Shown piece after piece: positions 53,960 to 63,877 of a stretch of DNA of 64,000 nt. Source of the DNA: Bryobacterales bacterium. Lineage in GTDB: Bacteria; Acidobacteriota; Terriglobia; Bryobacterales; Bryobacteraceae. The notes beneath the pieces were generated by a model. It ran no database searches. It saw only the letters and a program-made list of their open reading frames with translations, and was not told where the DNA came from. Within the stretch, counting starts at the first letter, position 1; every line of letters begins with the position of its first letter. The stretch covers positions 372,001 to 436,000 of the forward strand of contig JADKID010000005.1 of assembly GCA_016721425.1 (NCBI GenBank), in the 5' to 3' direction. A program made the position numbers and the translations under genes.

Positions 53960-55519
53960 AGTGGTATCAACGCCAACTCCGATTCACTGCAAACTGACTT
54001 CCTGGTGGTAGGCGCTGGGGTGGCGGGACTGCGTGCCGCAATCGAGCTGGCGAAGGCCGGACGAGTGCTGGTGGTGGTCAAGGATTCGCTGCGCGAATCG
54101 AGTTCCGAGTACGCTCAAGGCGGCATCGCTGTCGCACTCAGCGACGATGACGATGTGCTGTTACACGAGTCCGATACACTGCGCGCCGGAGACGGCCTTT
54201 GCAACGTGGCCGCGGTTCGCACACTCGTGGAGGAAGGCCCCGGCGCCATCCGGGAGTTGATCGAGTGGGGCGCGGTGTTCGACCGCGATGGAGAGAGCCT
54301 CTTGTTCGCCCGCGAGGGCGCCCATTCCAAGAGCCGTGTGCTCCACTCACACGGCGATTCCACCGGCCGGGAGATTGCGCGGGCGCTGTATTTTCAAGCC
54401 GCGTCACTGCCCAACATTACATTTCGGAGCTTCTCGGCAGTGGTGGATGTACTGGTGGATGAGGGGCGCGTGACGGGCGCGGTGGCTCTGGATGATCAGA
54501 GCGGCGCCCAGGTGACGATCCTGGCGCGCGAGGTTTTGCTGGCAACCGGAGGACTGGGCCGGATTTTCCTGGACACGACGAACCCTGACGTAGCGACGGG
54601 CGACGGCGTCGCTATGGCGTGGCGGGCCGGGGCGCGGATCAGCGACATCGAGTTTGTGCAGTTCCATCCCACCGCGCTGCACGTGGAGGGCGCGCCCAGC
54701 TTTCTTTTGTCGGAAGCGCTGCGAGGCGAGGGGGCGCGTCTGATCAACGCACAGGGCGAGCGGTTCATGCCGAATTACCATGCCATGGCGGAGTTGGCGC
54801 CGCGGGACGTGGTGGCGCGGGCCATCGTAGAGGAGATGCGGCTGGGTCACTCCCGGCACGTGTTTCTCGACCTTTCGGGGCGCGGCGCCGATTTTGTGAA
54901 GAACCGCTTCCCGCGCATCCACGCGACGTGCCTGCATTTTGGCATCGACCTGGATCTGGCGCCGGCCCCCATTCATCCCGCGGCGCACTATGCCATGGGC
55001 GGAGTTTGGACCGATCTGGACGGGCGAACGACAGTGCCGGGGATGTGGGCTGCCGGAGAGGTGGCTTGCACGGGCGTCCATGGCGCCAATCGCCTGGCAT
55101 CCAATTCTTTGCTGGAGGGCGTCGTGTACGGTGCACGAGCGGCGAGAGCGATGGCCTCCACCCTGCGGCCGTTAAGTGCCCGCACGCCGGGCGTGACGCC
55201 ACTGGAGACTCCGATGGGGAAGGACTCCGAGGTTCGGCGTCTGGCATCCGGATTCTGCGGAATCGTCCGGAGCGGAGACGGACTGAGCTCCGTGCTGGCG
55301 ATGCTGCGGGGCTTACCCATGGAACAGAAACGCCGGCTCGCCAGGCCCGACATTGAGTTGGCCAATATGCACACCGTGACTCAGTTGATTGCGCGCTGCG
55401 CGCTCGCTCGCGAAGAGAGCCGTGGCGCGCACTTCCGCACAGATTTCGCAGACAGGTCGGAAAGGTTCGAAAAGCACTCCATGATTGATCGATCCGCGTT
55501 TGAGGTGTCCTTTGAATAA
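53957..55519 (+). CDS. nadB: L-aspartate oxidase
   Basis: A 520-residue flavoenzyme for the first step of NAD synthesis (aspartate to iminoaspartate). It has the FAD-binding VVGAGVAGLRAAIEL motif (about 16-30), SSEYAQGGIAVAL (about 49-61), HSHGDSTGREIARAL, DIEFVQFHPTALH, and the succinate dehydrogenase-like active-site regions PAAHYAMGGVWTD and GANRLASNSLLEGVVYG. The C-terminal helical domain is present. ATG 53957 is preferred over one 21 bp upstream because the FAD fold then follows directly. nadA and nadC are not adjacent. The next gene starts inside its last codons. Confidence 0.93.
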   Translation: MSGINANSDSLQTDFLVVGAGVAGLRAAIELAKAGRVLVVVKDSLRESSSEYAQGGIAVALSDDDDVLLHESDTLRAGDGLCNVAAVRTLVEEGPGAIRELIEWGAVFDRDGESLLFAREGAHSKSRVLHSHGDSTGREIARALYFQAASLPNITFRSFSAVVDVLVDEGRVTGAVALDDQSGAQVTILAREVLLATGGLGRIFLDTTNPDVATGDGVAMAWRAGARISDIEFVQFHPTALHVEGAPSFLLSEALRGEGARLINAQGERFMPNYHAMAELAPRDVVARAIVEEMRLGHSRHVFLDLSGRGADFVKNRFPRIHATCLHFGIDLDLAPAPIHPAAHYAMGGVWTDLDGRTTVPGMWAAGEVACTGVHGANRLASNSLLEGVVYGARAARAMASTLRPLSARTPGVTPLETPMGKDSEVRRLASGFCGIVRSGDGLSSVLAMLRGLPMEQKRRLARPDIELANMHTVTQLIARCALAREESRGAHFRTDFADRSERFEKHSMIDRSAFEVSFE

Positions 55520-56762
55520 GCGCCGGCCAGCGATGGTCTTCCCCGCATTCGCATTTGCGGGGGCGGCGTCACTGGAGATTATGCAGGTTGGGCCAGAGAC
55601 CGCACTTTGGGCGGCGCCCGCCATCCTGCTGGCCGCCATGCTGATTGCGTGGGCGGCCGAATCGGCTCAATTCTTTGTGGCACAGGGATTTGCGCTGGCG
55701 ATTTTGGCCTGGCTGCAGACTCTGCCGGAGTTTGCGGTGGAGGCCGTGCTGGCGTGGCGGCAGCAGGTGCCGCTGCTGCTGGCGAACCTGACTGGCGCTC
55801 TGCGATTGCTTACCGGATTGGGCTGGCCGCTGATCTACTGCACCGCCGCCGTGTTCCACCGGCTCAAGTACAAGCGCGCACTGAAAGAGATCCAGTTGGA
55901 GAAGGAACATTCCGTCGAAGTAGTGGGATTGCTGGTTCCGCTGATGTACGTCACGGTGATCTGGGCAAAGGCTTCGCTGAATCTGTTTGACGCAGCGGTG
56001 CTGGTTCTGATCTATGTTGCCTACCTACTGATCCTTTCGAAGATGCCCCCGCAGGAACACGAAGGGATCGAAGAGCTAGACAGAATCCCCCGTATGGTGG
56101 TCAAATCGAGCCCTAGAGTGCGAAATTTGCTCATTTTTGCACTGTTTGCGGGCGGTGGAGGGCTGATTTACTACGCCGCGGAGCCGTTCCTGGGTAGCTT
56201 GCTGGCGGTATCGGCGATGCTGGGGATTCCGAGCTTCGTGTTCGTGCAGTGGGTGGCGCCGTTCGTGAGCGAGTTCCCGGAGAAGGTCTCGGCGTTCTAT
56301 TGGGCGAAGACGATTGACCGGGCGCCGATGGCGTTGATGAACATGGTGAGCTCGAACATCAACCAGTGGACGCTGCTGACGGCAATGCTCGTGGTGGTCT
56401 ATTCGCTCAGTAAGGGTGCACCTTCAACGATCCACTTCGATTCCCAGCAGGAGTTGGAACTGCTGATGACGATCGGCCAATCGCTGGTGGGGATGATCTT
56501 CCTGGTGAATATGGCGCTGAACTGGTGGGAAGCGGGGGCGCTGTTCACGCTGTGGTTCCTGCAGTTCCTGTTGTCGCCCGTGCAGCCGAGCGCCACTGGA
56601 TGGGGGATGATCGCCGGCAACTTCCACTGGATTGTGACAGTGATCTACTTTGTGTGGTTCGGGGTGGAGTTGATCCGGATCATCTTGGGAAAGAGGATGC
56701 CAACAGCGTTCACGGAGTTTGCGAAGATCTGGCGGACGTTGATCCGGCCGGCGCGAGCGTAG
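55512..56762 (+). CDS. CaCA-type Na+/Ca2+ (cation) exchanger family membrane protein
   Basis: A 416-residue membrane protein with about 10-11 hydrophobic segments arranged as two homologous halves. Each half has an alpha-repeat-like motif with a conserved acidic residue: LQTLPEFAVEAVLAW (first) and FVSEFPEKVSAFYW (second), each followed by a hydrophobic helix with N/S positions (NLTGALRLL, NMVSSNINQW). This is the CaCA superfamily plan, though GNS..PE motifs are altered. The TTG at 55512 has GAGG 5 bp upstream; ATG 55533 is the alternative. The start overlaps the nadB stop by 8 bp. Ion specificity is unknown. Confidence 0.8.
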   Translation: MNKRRPAMVFPAFAFAGAASLEIMQVGPETALWAAPAILLAAMLIAWAAESAQFFVAQGFALAILAWLQTLPEFAVEAVLAWRQQVPLLLANLTGALRLLTGLGWPLIYCTAAVFHRLKYKRALKEIQLEKEHSVEVVGLLVPLMYVTVIWAKASLNLFDAAVLVLIYVAYLLILSKMPPQEHEGIEELDRIPRMVVKSSPRVRNLLIFALFAGGGGLIYYAAEPFLGSLLAVSAMLGIPSFVFVQWVAPFVSEFPEKVSAFYWAKTIDRAPMALMNMVSSNINQWTLLTAMLVVVYSLSKGAPSTIHFDSQQELELLMTIGQSLVGMIFLVNMALNWWEAGALFTLWFLQFLLSPVQPSATGWGMIAGNFHWIVTVIYFVWFGVELIRIILGKRMPTAFTEFAKIWRTLIRPARA

Positions 56763-56796
56763 CCCGCACCGGCCGGTGTAGTGATGCAGCCCCGGA

Positions 56797-59700
56797 CTAG
56801 AAGACAAACCGCAGGCTGATTTGAATTCGGCGTGCGTAGTTGTCCATGGTGGAGGCGTTGATCTGGCCGAACCCCGTGCTATTCACGCTCTGAGCCGTTG
56901 TGACGGTCATGTTGGGTGAGGGGAAGTAGGGGTGGTTGGCGGCGTTGAGGGCCTCGGCGCGGAACTGAATGCTCTTGCCTTCCGAGATGAAGGTGTCCTT
57001 GATGAGCGCCAGATCCACGTTGTTCTGCCGCTGGCGGCGCATGGTGGAGAAGCGGTTCGGCCACCAGCGGAGCTGGTTGCCGAGCAACTGCTTGGAGGCG
57101 GTGGTCTCAAATCCGGCTATGTTGAAATAGTTGGACGGAGTCCGCTGATCGGCGGGCCGCAGAATGTCCTTGGGGTCGCCGTAATAGATGTTGTTGCCCC
57201 AGGCTAGCGGGAAGCCGCTCTGGAGGCTCCAGATGCCGGAGATCTGCCAGCCGCCGACCAGGCTGGTGACAAGGCGGTTGGAGTTGGCGAGCATGCTCTT
57301 GTTCTTGCCGAACGGCAGCTCATAGATGGCGCTGAGGTTGATGCGATGAGGTGCGTCAGCGTCGGAGATTTCGCGGATGGGCATCGGGTCCACCGCGTTC
57401 AGGAAGTTGGTGGCTTGCATCCATTTTGCGAAGGTGTAGCTGCCGCCTACGGTGTAGCCCTTGGAGAATCGGCGGTTGATGCTGGTTTGCAGTCCGTGAT
57501 ACCAGGAATATCCTGTGTTCACGGTGCCATTGATAGCGTTTGAGCCGAAGGCCCGGTAAGGCGAGAGCATCGCCTGGCGCGTTGTGTTGGCGCCGGTGTA
57601 GGTGCCCTGCGTGTTGCCAGGTACGAGCCCGACAAGCGGATTGGGGATGGCCGCACCCAGGTAGTTGTTGTTGACGTCGTCACGCAGGCGCGAATTGCTC
57701 CAGTACTGGAGAGGCAGGGCGTTGATGTTGCGCGTGATTTCGGTGTGGTTGGTCTTGCTGCCAATGTAGTTGACCTCGAGGGCGTAGCCCTTGAGCTCTT
57801 GCGAGATGCCGAGCTCCCAGCGCATGGTCATCGGGATTTTGGGCGACTGATTGAAAAATGTGAAGCCCTGACCGAGGTAGGTCTTGTAGCCGTCAGAGTT
57901 GCCCTTAGGCTCCGTGATGCCATTGTGGAAAGGATTGGCCAGGGTGGTATCCCAGGTTAGTCCGCTGTCTCTGGTGAGCACCATGTTGGTGTTCTGGGTG
58001 AAGCCGTTCTGCTGCACGTCGCCGCGGCGCTCGCCGAGGAATCCGGCAAACATGCCGAAGCCGGAGCGGACGACAGTACGAGGGGTGAGCTGGTAGGCCA
58101 GCCCGATGCGGGGCAGAAAGATGTTCTTCGGCGTCTTGTAGAGATCGCCGTTGTTGCCGTTCTGACCGGCGAAGGTCATGCCACCGTTCGTGGTGAAGGC
58201 GCTGACGGGGAGTTCCGGGAAGCCTCCCGAAATGTTCGGGAAGATCGTGGCGTACTTGGCCAATGCAGCGGCCGAGATGTCCTGCTTGTAGGTGGGGTCG
58301 AAATCCAGGGTGCTGCGGTTGAAGCGCTCCTTGAGCGGAGTTTCGAATTCATAGCGCAAGCCAACATTGAGAGTGAGCTTGGAGGAGAGCTTCCAGTCAT
58401 CCTGAACGAAGAAGCCCCACGAGCCGGACTGTTCGATGTAGTCGGCCGAGCGGGCAATGCTGCCCGAGCCAGGCAGGCCGAGGAGCAGTGAAGCTACGGA
58501 TTGCCCGATGCTGCCCGGCGAGTTGGCCGAGTTGTCGAGCGGACCGCGTGTCCAGGTGGAATCGAACGTGTACTGACCGGTCTGGGCGTTGCTGAAGAAC
58601 TTATCAGCTTCCTGGTAGACACGGAACTCGAAGCCGGTGCGGATATTGTGCTTGCCAGACGCCTTGGACAAAGTGGCCGAGACGGTGTGATTGTTGACGG
58701 GACGATTTTCGCCGGTGAAGCCATTGCTGATGTAGCCGGTGAGATTGATGCGCGGGAAACGGGCGATGTCCTTGGGGACCTGGCCGGCGTAGTTCGATGA
58801 GAAGCCCAACTGGGTGACGTCAAAGCCTTCGCCCAGGGGGTTTCCATCAGAACCGCGGATGAAGCGGTTGTAGCTGTAGCGGGTGTTCAGGACCATCGTT
58901 GGGGAGAGCGTCGCAACATGGTCGATCATCGCCGTTTTGGAATCGAACAGGAACTGCGAGCCGGTGAAGGCGCTGTCGAAGTAGTCGTTGTAGAAACTAT
59001 CGCGGCGATACTGGCTGGCCCGGATGAAGAAGCGCTGCTTGTCGCCGACGTTCTGATCGACACGCCAGGTGTTGTTGTAGTAGTCAGCCTTTTCGGCCAG
59101 TGCGGCGTCTCTGAAGTTGCCGATACCGAAGGCGTCACCAGTGGACTTGGGTGTCTTGGGGTACCAGGCGAGGATGGCCGAGCCCACCTTGTCGAAGCGC
59201 GATTTCGGAATGATGTTGCCGGCGAAGGCTGTCTGCTGGAACCGGCCGTTGGCGAGACGGATGCGGGTAGCCGGGTCGTAGATGGCGTAGGCCGCGCCGC
59301 CGGCGGCGGTCAGCGCCGAAAAGTCGCCATCATGCATGGCTGCGGTGGGAACTGAGTTGGTTGTCTCGTCGTGGCGCGGGCGCGAGTCCTTGATGCCTTC
59401 GTGGCCCCATAGGAAGAAGGTCTTGTTGCGTCCATCGTAGAGTTTCGGGATGCGCACCGGGCCGCTGAAGGAGCCGCCCCAACGATCAAAGGAGAACTTG
59501 GGCACGGGCAGGCCGGACTTGTTGTTGAAGAAGTCGTTGGCCCACATACTGGGGCGCGTGAAGGAGTAGCCGGCGCTGCCGTGGAAGAGATTGGTGCCGG
59601 ACTTGATGCTGATGCTGGTGACGCCGCCCTGGGTCTGGCCAAACTGGGCGTCGAAGGTAGCCGTTTGAACCTTGAACTCCTGAACGATGTCGGTGGGGGG

Positions 59701-60345
59701 CACATAGGAGGCCGTCACCTCGTTCGCGTTCGCAGTGGCAGTGGAGGGCGCGCCGTCGATGGTGACGTCGTTGAGATTGCCACGCGTTCCGCCCATGGAG
59801 TAGTTGACGATATGCGTAGGCTCGAACGGACGGTCCAAACGGACGCTGCCGTTGAACGTGACGCCGGCGGTCAAGCCGATGAGCAGGAAGGGGTTACCGT
59901 AGGACAGCGGGAGGCTGGCCACCCGCTTGGAGTCGATCACGGTGCCAACGGACGCCGATTCCGAGTTCAGCACGGCTGCCTCGGCAGTCACGGTGACGGA
60001 CTGGTCCTGAGTGCCGACATCGAGTGTCAGGCTGATGTCGAGACGTTCACCGATGCGGAGTTCGATGCCATCGCGCACGGACTTCTTAAAACCAGGAGAC
60101 GACGCCTCCACCTGATAGATGCCTGGGGGCAGAACTGGCGCGAGATAGCGCCCTTCATTGTTTGTTGTCAGCGTGGACTTGGTACCCATGGCGGTATTGG
60201 TGACCACCACCTGGGCGCCGGCCATCACCGCGCCACTGGGGTCGGAGACCCTACCTTGGATCGTTCCTCTTGCATCCTGTGACCAGGCTGGTAAGCCCGT
60301 CAGGAGGATGAGTATCGCACTAAGCGAAAGTATGCGATGTTTCAT
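56797..60345 (-). CDS. TonB-dependent receptor, Oar-like, with carboxypeptidase-regulatory domain
   Basis: An 1182-residue outer membrane receptor. Signal peptide 1-23 (ILLTGLPAWSQ), CarboxypepD_reg domain at about 27-110 (GTIQGRVSDPSGAVMAGAQV), plug at about 115-250, and a long barrel ending in an aromatic residue (LRFVF). The start at 60345 is chosen over an open upstream frame because AGAGAGG lies 7 bp before it and the signal peptide follows. It belongs to the same expanded acidobacterial family as the 29434-32736 receptor, but the two are not close copies. It is divergent from a receptor of a different type, 246 bp away. Substrate unknown. Confidence 0.93.
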   Translation of the reverse strand: MKHRILSLSAILILLTGLPAWSQDARGTIQGRVSDPSGAVMAGAQVVVTNTAMGTKSTLTTNNEGRYLAPVLPPGIYQVEASSPGFKKSVRDGIELRIGERLDISLTLDVGTQDQSVTVTAEAAVLNSESASVGTVIDSKRVASLPLSYGNPFLLIGLTAGVTFNGSVRLDRPFEPTHIVNYSMGGTRGNLNDVTIDGAPSTATANANEVTASYVPPTDIVQEFKVQTATFDAQFGQTQGGVTSISIKSGTNLFHGSAGYSFTRPSMWANDFFNNKSGLPVPKFSFDRWGGSFSGPVRIPKLYDGRNKTFFLWGHEGIKDSRPRHDETTNSVPTAAMHDGDFSALTAAGGAAYAIYDPATRIRLANGRFQQTAFAGNIIPKSRFDKVGSAILAWYPKTPKSTGDAFGIGNFRDAALAEKADYYNNTWRVDQNVGDKQRFFIRASQYRRDSFYNDYFDSAFTGSQFLFDSKTAMIDHVATLSPTMVLNTRYSYNRFIRGSDGNPLGEGFDVTQLGFSSNYAGQVPKDIARFPRINLTGYISNGFTGENRPVNNHTVSATLSKASGKHNIRTGFEFRVYQEADKFFSNAQTGQYTFDSTWTRGPLDNSANSPGSIGQSVASLLLGLPGSGSIARSADYIEQSGSWGFFVQDDWKLSSKLTLNVGLRYEFETPLKERFNRSTLDFDPTYKQDISAAALAKYATIFPNISGGFPELPVSAFTTNGGMTFAGQNGNNGDLYKTPKNIFLPRIGLAYQLTPRTVVRSGFGMFAGFLGERRGDVQQNGFTQNTNMVLTRDSGLTWDTTLANPFHNGITEPKGNSDGYKTYLGQGFTFFNQSPKIPMTMRWELGISQELKGYALEVNYIGSKTNHTEITRNINALPLQYWSNSRLRDDVNNNYLGAAIPNPLVGLVPGNTQGTYTGANTTRQAMLSPYRAFGSNAINGTVNTGYSWYHGLQTSINRRFSKGYTVGGSYTFAKWMQATNFLNAVDPMPIREISDADAPHRINLSAIYELPFGKNKSMLANSNRLVTSLVGGWQISGIWSLQSGFPLAWGNNIYYGDPKDILRPADQRTPSNYFNIAGFETTASKQLLGNQLRWWPNRFSTMRRQRQNNVDLALIKDTFISEGKSIQFRAEALNAANHPYFPSPNMTVTTAQSVNSTGFGQINASTMDNYARRIQISLRFVF

Positions 60346-60377
60346 GACTGAACCTCTCTTTTGATTGCCACTTGCGA

Positions 60378-60404
60378 GCCCTATCTCATCCTGGAGGATA
60401 GGGC
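60378..60404 (-). promoter_or_regulatory. hairpin in the leader of the 1182-aa receptor gene
   Basis: An 8-bp inverted repeat (GCCCTATC/GATAGGGC) with a loop containing TCC-GGA lies 33-59 bp upstream of the ATG. A TTGACT hexamer occurs just beyond it on the minus strand. The stem could stabilise the leader or regulate translation. There is no T-tract, so it is unlikely to be a terminator. Confidence 0.3.
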
Positions 60405-60591
60405 CTGATTGCCTTCTCGCAGTCAAGACCTCTTCTGAAGCTAGTGAATTCGCGAAGGAAGCGGCTGTAATCGCTTCCATGAATCCAACCTGCCAGTAGT
60501 GTATCGCAGATTTCTGCGTTTTGGTGCAACTGATATGTCTGTAGCAGGCAGAAGTTACTGACCCCAGACCGCGCTCAGCTAAAGTGGAGTA

Positions 60592-63237
60592 ATGTTGATG
60601 CTTCTCGCGGTCGCAGTGCTCAGCGGCCGCATTCTCGATCCAGCGGGCGCGCCTGTATCCGATGCCACGATTACCCTGCAAAAGGCTTCACTGATCAGCG
60701 GCGCAGCAGCCCGGAGCGATGCCAAAGGCGAGTTCCAGATCGAGAGCTTGCCGAGCGGGGCGTGGCTGCTGCGTGTGGACAAGAGTGGCTTCGCGACGTA
60801 CCAGCAGTCAGTCCAGGCAGTTGCCGGGCGACCTGTAGAGTTGACCATCCGGTTGACCCTCAGCCCTGTGCGGGCCGAGGTGACGGTGAGCGCGGAAGGG
60901 GGGGCGGTGGTGGCGACGGAACGTTCGGCGCAGCGAGTGGTGGTGGTGCAGCAGGCGGTTTTGGAGGAGAGAGTGACCCACGCTCTAACCGAGGCCGCCA
61001 CGGGCGAGGTGGGCGTGGGCGAGCAGCGCACCGCGCCGGCGATGGCGAGCTTCTTTGTGCGTGGGCTGACGGGCAAGAATGTCAGCGTGTACCGGGATGG
61101 AATCCGCTACACAACGTCGGCGCAGCGCGGCGGCGTGAGCACGTTCCAGAATCTGGTGGATGCTTCGGAGCTGGCGGCGGTGGAGTTCCTGCGCGGGCCG
61201 GACAGCTCTCAGTTTGGATCCGATTCCATCGGCGGGACGGTGCAGATGATCTCAAAGACGCCCATGTTCTCGGGCGGCGGGCGGCAGATGCGCGGCGAGG
61301 GCGGCACCTTCTATGATTCGGCCACGCATGGCTTTGGAGCACAGGCTGGCGGAGTATGGACCGCCGAGCGATTTGGGCTAACGGCCAACCTGGCATCGCG
61401 CCGCATGAACACCTCGATCACGGGTGGCGGGCTGGACTCCCATGCCGCCGTCACACGATTCCTGGGATTGCGTTCCGATGTGCTGGGCTCCCGCCTGCCG
61501 GACACGGCGTTCACCCAATATGGCGGGAGCGTTCATGCGCAGTGGCAACTGACGCCGCTGCGGCACGTGATTGCTCACTATGAACGCGGGCAACAGGATG
61601 GGGCCAAGCGCTACGACCAACTGCTGGGCGGCGACGGCAATCTGATGGCCGAGCTGAGGAACCTGATGCTCGACTTCGGCTATGTGCGCCTTCAGCAGTT
61701 CAGCGCCGGCCCCCTGCAACAGGTAGCCGTCAGCGCCAGCTACAACGCCCAGAGGGAGGAGCGAGTCAATCAGGGCGGCCAGGGCAATCCGAACGGCGCC
61801 ATCACTCACCAGTACGAGCGGCTGGCTGCCTGGGGTCTGCAGACGCAGGCCGAAGTGCGGGCCGGCGGCCATACTTTGCTGATTGGCGGTGATGGGTACC
61901 ACGAGCGAATCGCGGCGCCCGCATTCGCCTGGAATCCTGTATCCAACGCGGTCGCCTTGACGCGGCCGCGCGTGCCGGATGGCGCCCGCTATCTGAACTA
62001 CGGCTTGTTCGTCCAAGATGTGTGGGAGCCGGAGCGGGCACGCCGGCTCCGTTTCACCGGCGCGCTGCGGCTTGGCGGAGCTTCTTATCAGAGCCGTGCC
62101 GCCAACAGTCCGCGGGTGGGCGGGGTTCCGCTCCAGCCCCCACTCTGGCCCGACGATTCGCTGAGCGCCAATGCGCTGACAGGGCGTGCCGGCGCCACCT
62201 ATCTGGTGGGCTCCTCGCTCTGGCTGCACGGCCAGTACAGCCGCGGATTCCGGGTTCCCAACATGACCGACCTGGGGACGTTGGGTATCCAAGGCAACGG
62301 CAGCTACGAATCCTCCTATGCCAGCGTGGCCGGGCGCGGTGGATTCATTGGCACTCGCGCCGATGACCGCGCCGAATCCACTGGCTTACCCGTGGAGCGG
62401 CTGCGGCCGGAGACCAGCGACAACTTCGACGCCGGCGCAACCTGGAAATCCGGTAGGGTCCGGGCGGAGGCTACCGCTTTCTGGATGCGGCTAGGGAACA
62501 CGGTAGTTTCGCAATCCTTAATTCTGCCGCAGGGCGCGGTGGGCCAGGCTTTAGGGGATCAGATCATCTCCCGGCAGTTGCCGAGCGGCGTGGTGTTTGT
62601 TCCGGCGGCGGTAAACGCAGTGCTGGTGCGGGCCAACTACGGCGGGGCGAGGATGCGGGGCCTGGAGCAATCGCTACGCGTGCGCCTGACCGATTCGTGG
62701 TCCGTGCAACAGAACTACACCTGGATTGAGGCGCGAGACAAGTTCACCGGGCTGCCGCCGGATATCGAGCCCGGCATTCCCGGGCCTGGGGGGACGGTCA
62801 GCGTGCTGTACTCGCCCGCTTCGCGCCGGTTCTGGGCGGAGGCCTACATGACGGCGGCCGATCGCCAGTCGCGGCTCTCGTCCCTGGCCCTGGCAGACCG
62901 GCGAATCGGGGCCGCGCGCTCGCAGGCGAATATCGCCAGTTTTTTCAACAATGGGGCGCGTGTGCGGGGGCTAGTGGCAGGTGGGGTGCTGACAGCGACA
63001 GGCGAGACTTTGGCACAAGTGCAGAAGAGAGTACTGGGCTCGGCCAACTCGGCGCCAATGTTTACGGCAATTCCGGGCTATGCAGTCTTTGGCGTGCGAG
63101 TCGGGTTTCCTGTGGGCTCCAGGTCGGACGTAATGGTGGATCTTACCAATCTCGCGGACAGGAACTATCGCGGGATTGGTTGGGGTGTCGACGGATTGGG
63201 TCGCGGCGTGACGGTGAAGTGGCGCTTCAGGCTGTAG
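60592..63237 (+). CDS. classical TonB-dependent receptor with CarboxypepD_reg N-terminal domain
   Basis: An 881-residue receptor. A short hydrophobic leader (1-12) is followed by a CarboxypepD_reg domain (about 12-90), then a typical plug (about 100-215) with FFVRGLTGKNVSVYRDGIRYTT and LRGPDSSQFGSDSIGGTVQM, and a 22-strand barrel that includes QYSRGFRVPNMTDLG and the end FRL. The plug and GFRVPN-like motif resemble haem, hemoglobin or siderophore/vitamin receptors rather than the Oar-like proteins nearby. The leader is unusually short; a start further upstream is not supported because the frame has no better ATG. It is divergent from the Oar-like receptor. Confidence 0.88.
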   Translation: MLMLLAVAVLSGRILDPAGAPVSDATITLQKASLISGAAARSDAKGEFQIESLPSGAWLLRVDKSGFATYQQSVQAVAGRPVELTIRLTLSPVRAEVTVSAEGGAVVATERSAQRVVVVQQAVLEERVTHALTEAATGEVGVGEQRTAPAMASFFVRGLTGKNVSVYRDGIRYTTSAQRGGVSTFQNLVDASELAAVEFLRGPDSSQFGSDSIGGTVQMISKTPMFSGGGRQMRGEGGTFYDSATHGFGAQAGGVWTAERFGLTANLASRRMNTSITGGGLDSHAAVTRFLGLRSDVLGSRLPDTAFTQYGGSVHAQWQLTPLRHVIAHYERGQQDGAKRYDQLLGGDGNLMAELRNLMLDFGYVRLQQFSAGPLQQVAVSASYNAQREERVNQGGQGNPNGAITHQYERLAAWGLQTQAEVRAGGHTLLIGGDGYHERIAAPAFAWNPVSNAVALTRPRVPDGARYLNYGLFVQDVWEPERARRLRFTGALRLGGASYQSRAANSPRVGGVPLQPPLWPDDSLSANALTGRAGATYLVGSSLWLHGQYSRGFRVPNMTDLGTLGIQGNGSYESSYASVAGRGGFIGTRADDRAESTGLPVERLRPETSDNFDAGATWKSGRVRAEATAFWMRLGNTVVSQSLILPQGAVGQALGDQIISRQLPSGVVFVPAAVNAVLVRANYGGARMRGLEQSLRVRLTDSWSVQQNYTWIEARDKFTGLPPDIEPGIPGPGGTVSVLYSPASRRFWAEAYMTAADRQSRLSSLALADRRIGAARSQANIASFFNNGARVRGLVAGGVLTATGETLAQVQKRVLGSANSAPMFTAIPGYAVFGVRVGFPVGSRSDVMVDLTNLADRNYRGIGWGVDGLGRGVTVKWRFRL

Positions 63238-63874
63238 GGCGGCGGGACTTCACCACCTGCAGGATCACAGGAATCACGGAGATCAGGATGATGAGGATCA
63301 ACACCTTTTCGAAGTGCGCGCGAATAATCGGGACGCTGCCCAAGGTGTAGCCGAGCAGGGTCATTGACGTCACCCAACCGACGCTGCCGAACACGTTGAA
63401 CGAGAGGAAGCGCGGCAGGCCCATCCCTGCCACTCCGGCCACGAAGGCAGCGAAGGTACGGATGATGGGCAAAAACTGCGCGTAGATGATGGTCTTGCCG
63501 CCGTGCTTCTCGTAAAAGGCCTGAGTCTGTTCCAGATGGTGGCGGCGGAAGATGCGGGAGTTTGGGTTGGCGAAGAGCCGCACACCAATGAAACGGCCCA
63601 GGAAATAGCCGCACGTATTGCCGAGCAGCGCGGCGCAGATGAGCGCCGCGATGATGGTGACGATGTGGAGTTGACCGGCGCCGGCCACAACTCCGACCGT
63701 GAAGAGCAGACTGTCGCCGGGCAGGAAGAAACCGACCAGCAGGCCGGTTTCCGAAAACACGATCGCGAAGAGAAGCAGGTAGCCCCACCAGCCCGTAAAA
63801 ACGGTGGAGAGCAGCTGGATCAGCTGCTCCGGGTTGGTGAGCGAGCGGAGAAAGTCCAAAAGCTGGTGGAGCAT
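63227..63874 (-). CDS. DedA/VTT-domain membrane protein
   Basis: A 215-residue DedA protein: an FSETGLLVGFFLPGDSLLF segment (about 40-58) with the E-x-x-(5)-PG(D/E) motif, a GNTCGYFLGRFIG segment (about 85-97), FLPIIRTFAAFVAGVAGM (about 134-151) and a FGSVGW helix. Recent work links DedA proteins to lipid flipping, for example of undecaprenyl phosphate; the substrate here is open. It starts 3 bp after the stop of the truncated gene at the window end, so the two are co-transcribed. Its 3' end overlaps the convergent receptor gene by 11 bp. Confidence 0.92.
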   Translation of the reverse strand: MLHQLLDFLRSLTNPEQLIQLLSTVFTGWWGYLLLFAIVFSETGLLVGFFLPGDSLLFTVGVVAGAGQLHIVTIIAALICAALLGNTCGYFLGRFIGVRLFANPNSRIFRRHHLEQTQAFYEKHGGKTIIYAQFLPIIRTFAAFVAGVAGMGLPRFLSFNVFGSVGWVTSMTLLGYTLGSVPIIRAHFEKVLILIILISVIPVILQVVKSRRPTA

Positions 63875-63877
63875 GAA

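Noticed and set aside
56767..56778. Terminator at the 12-bp palindrome CACCGGCCGGTG between the exchanger and the 1182-aa receptor
   Set aside because: The palindrome has no loop and no T-tract on either side.
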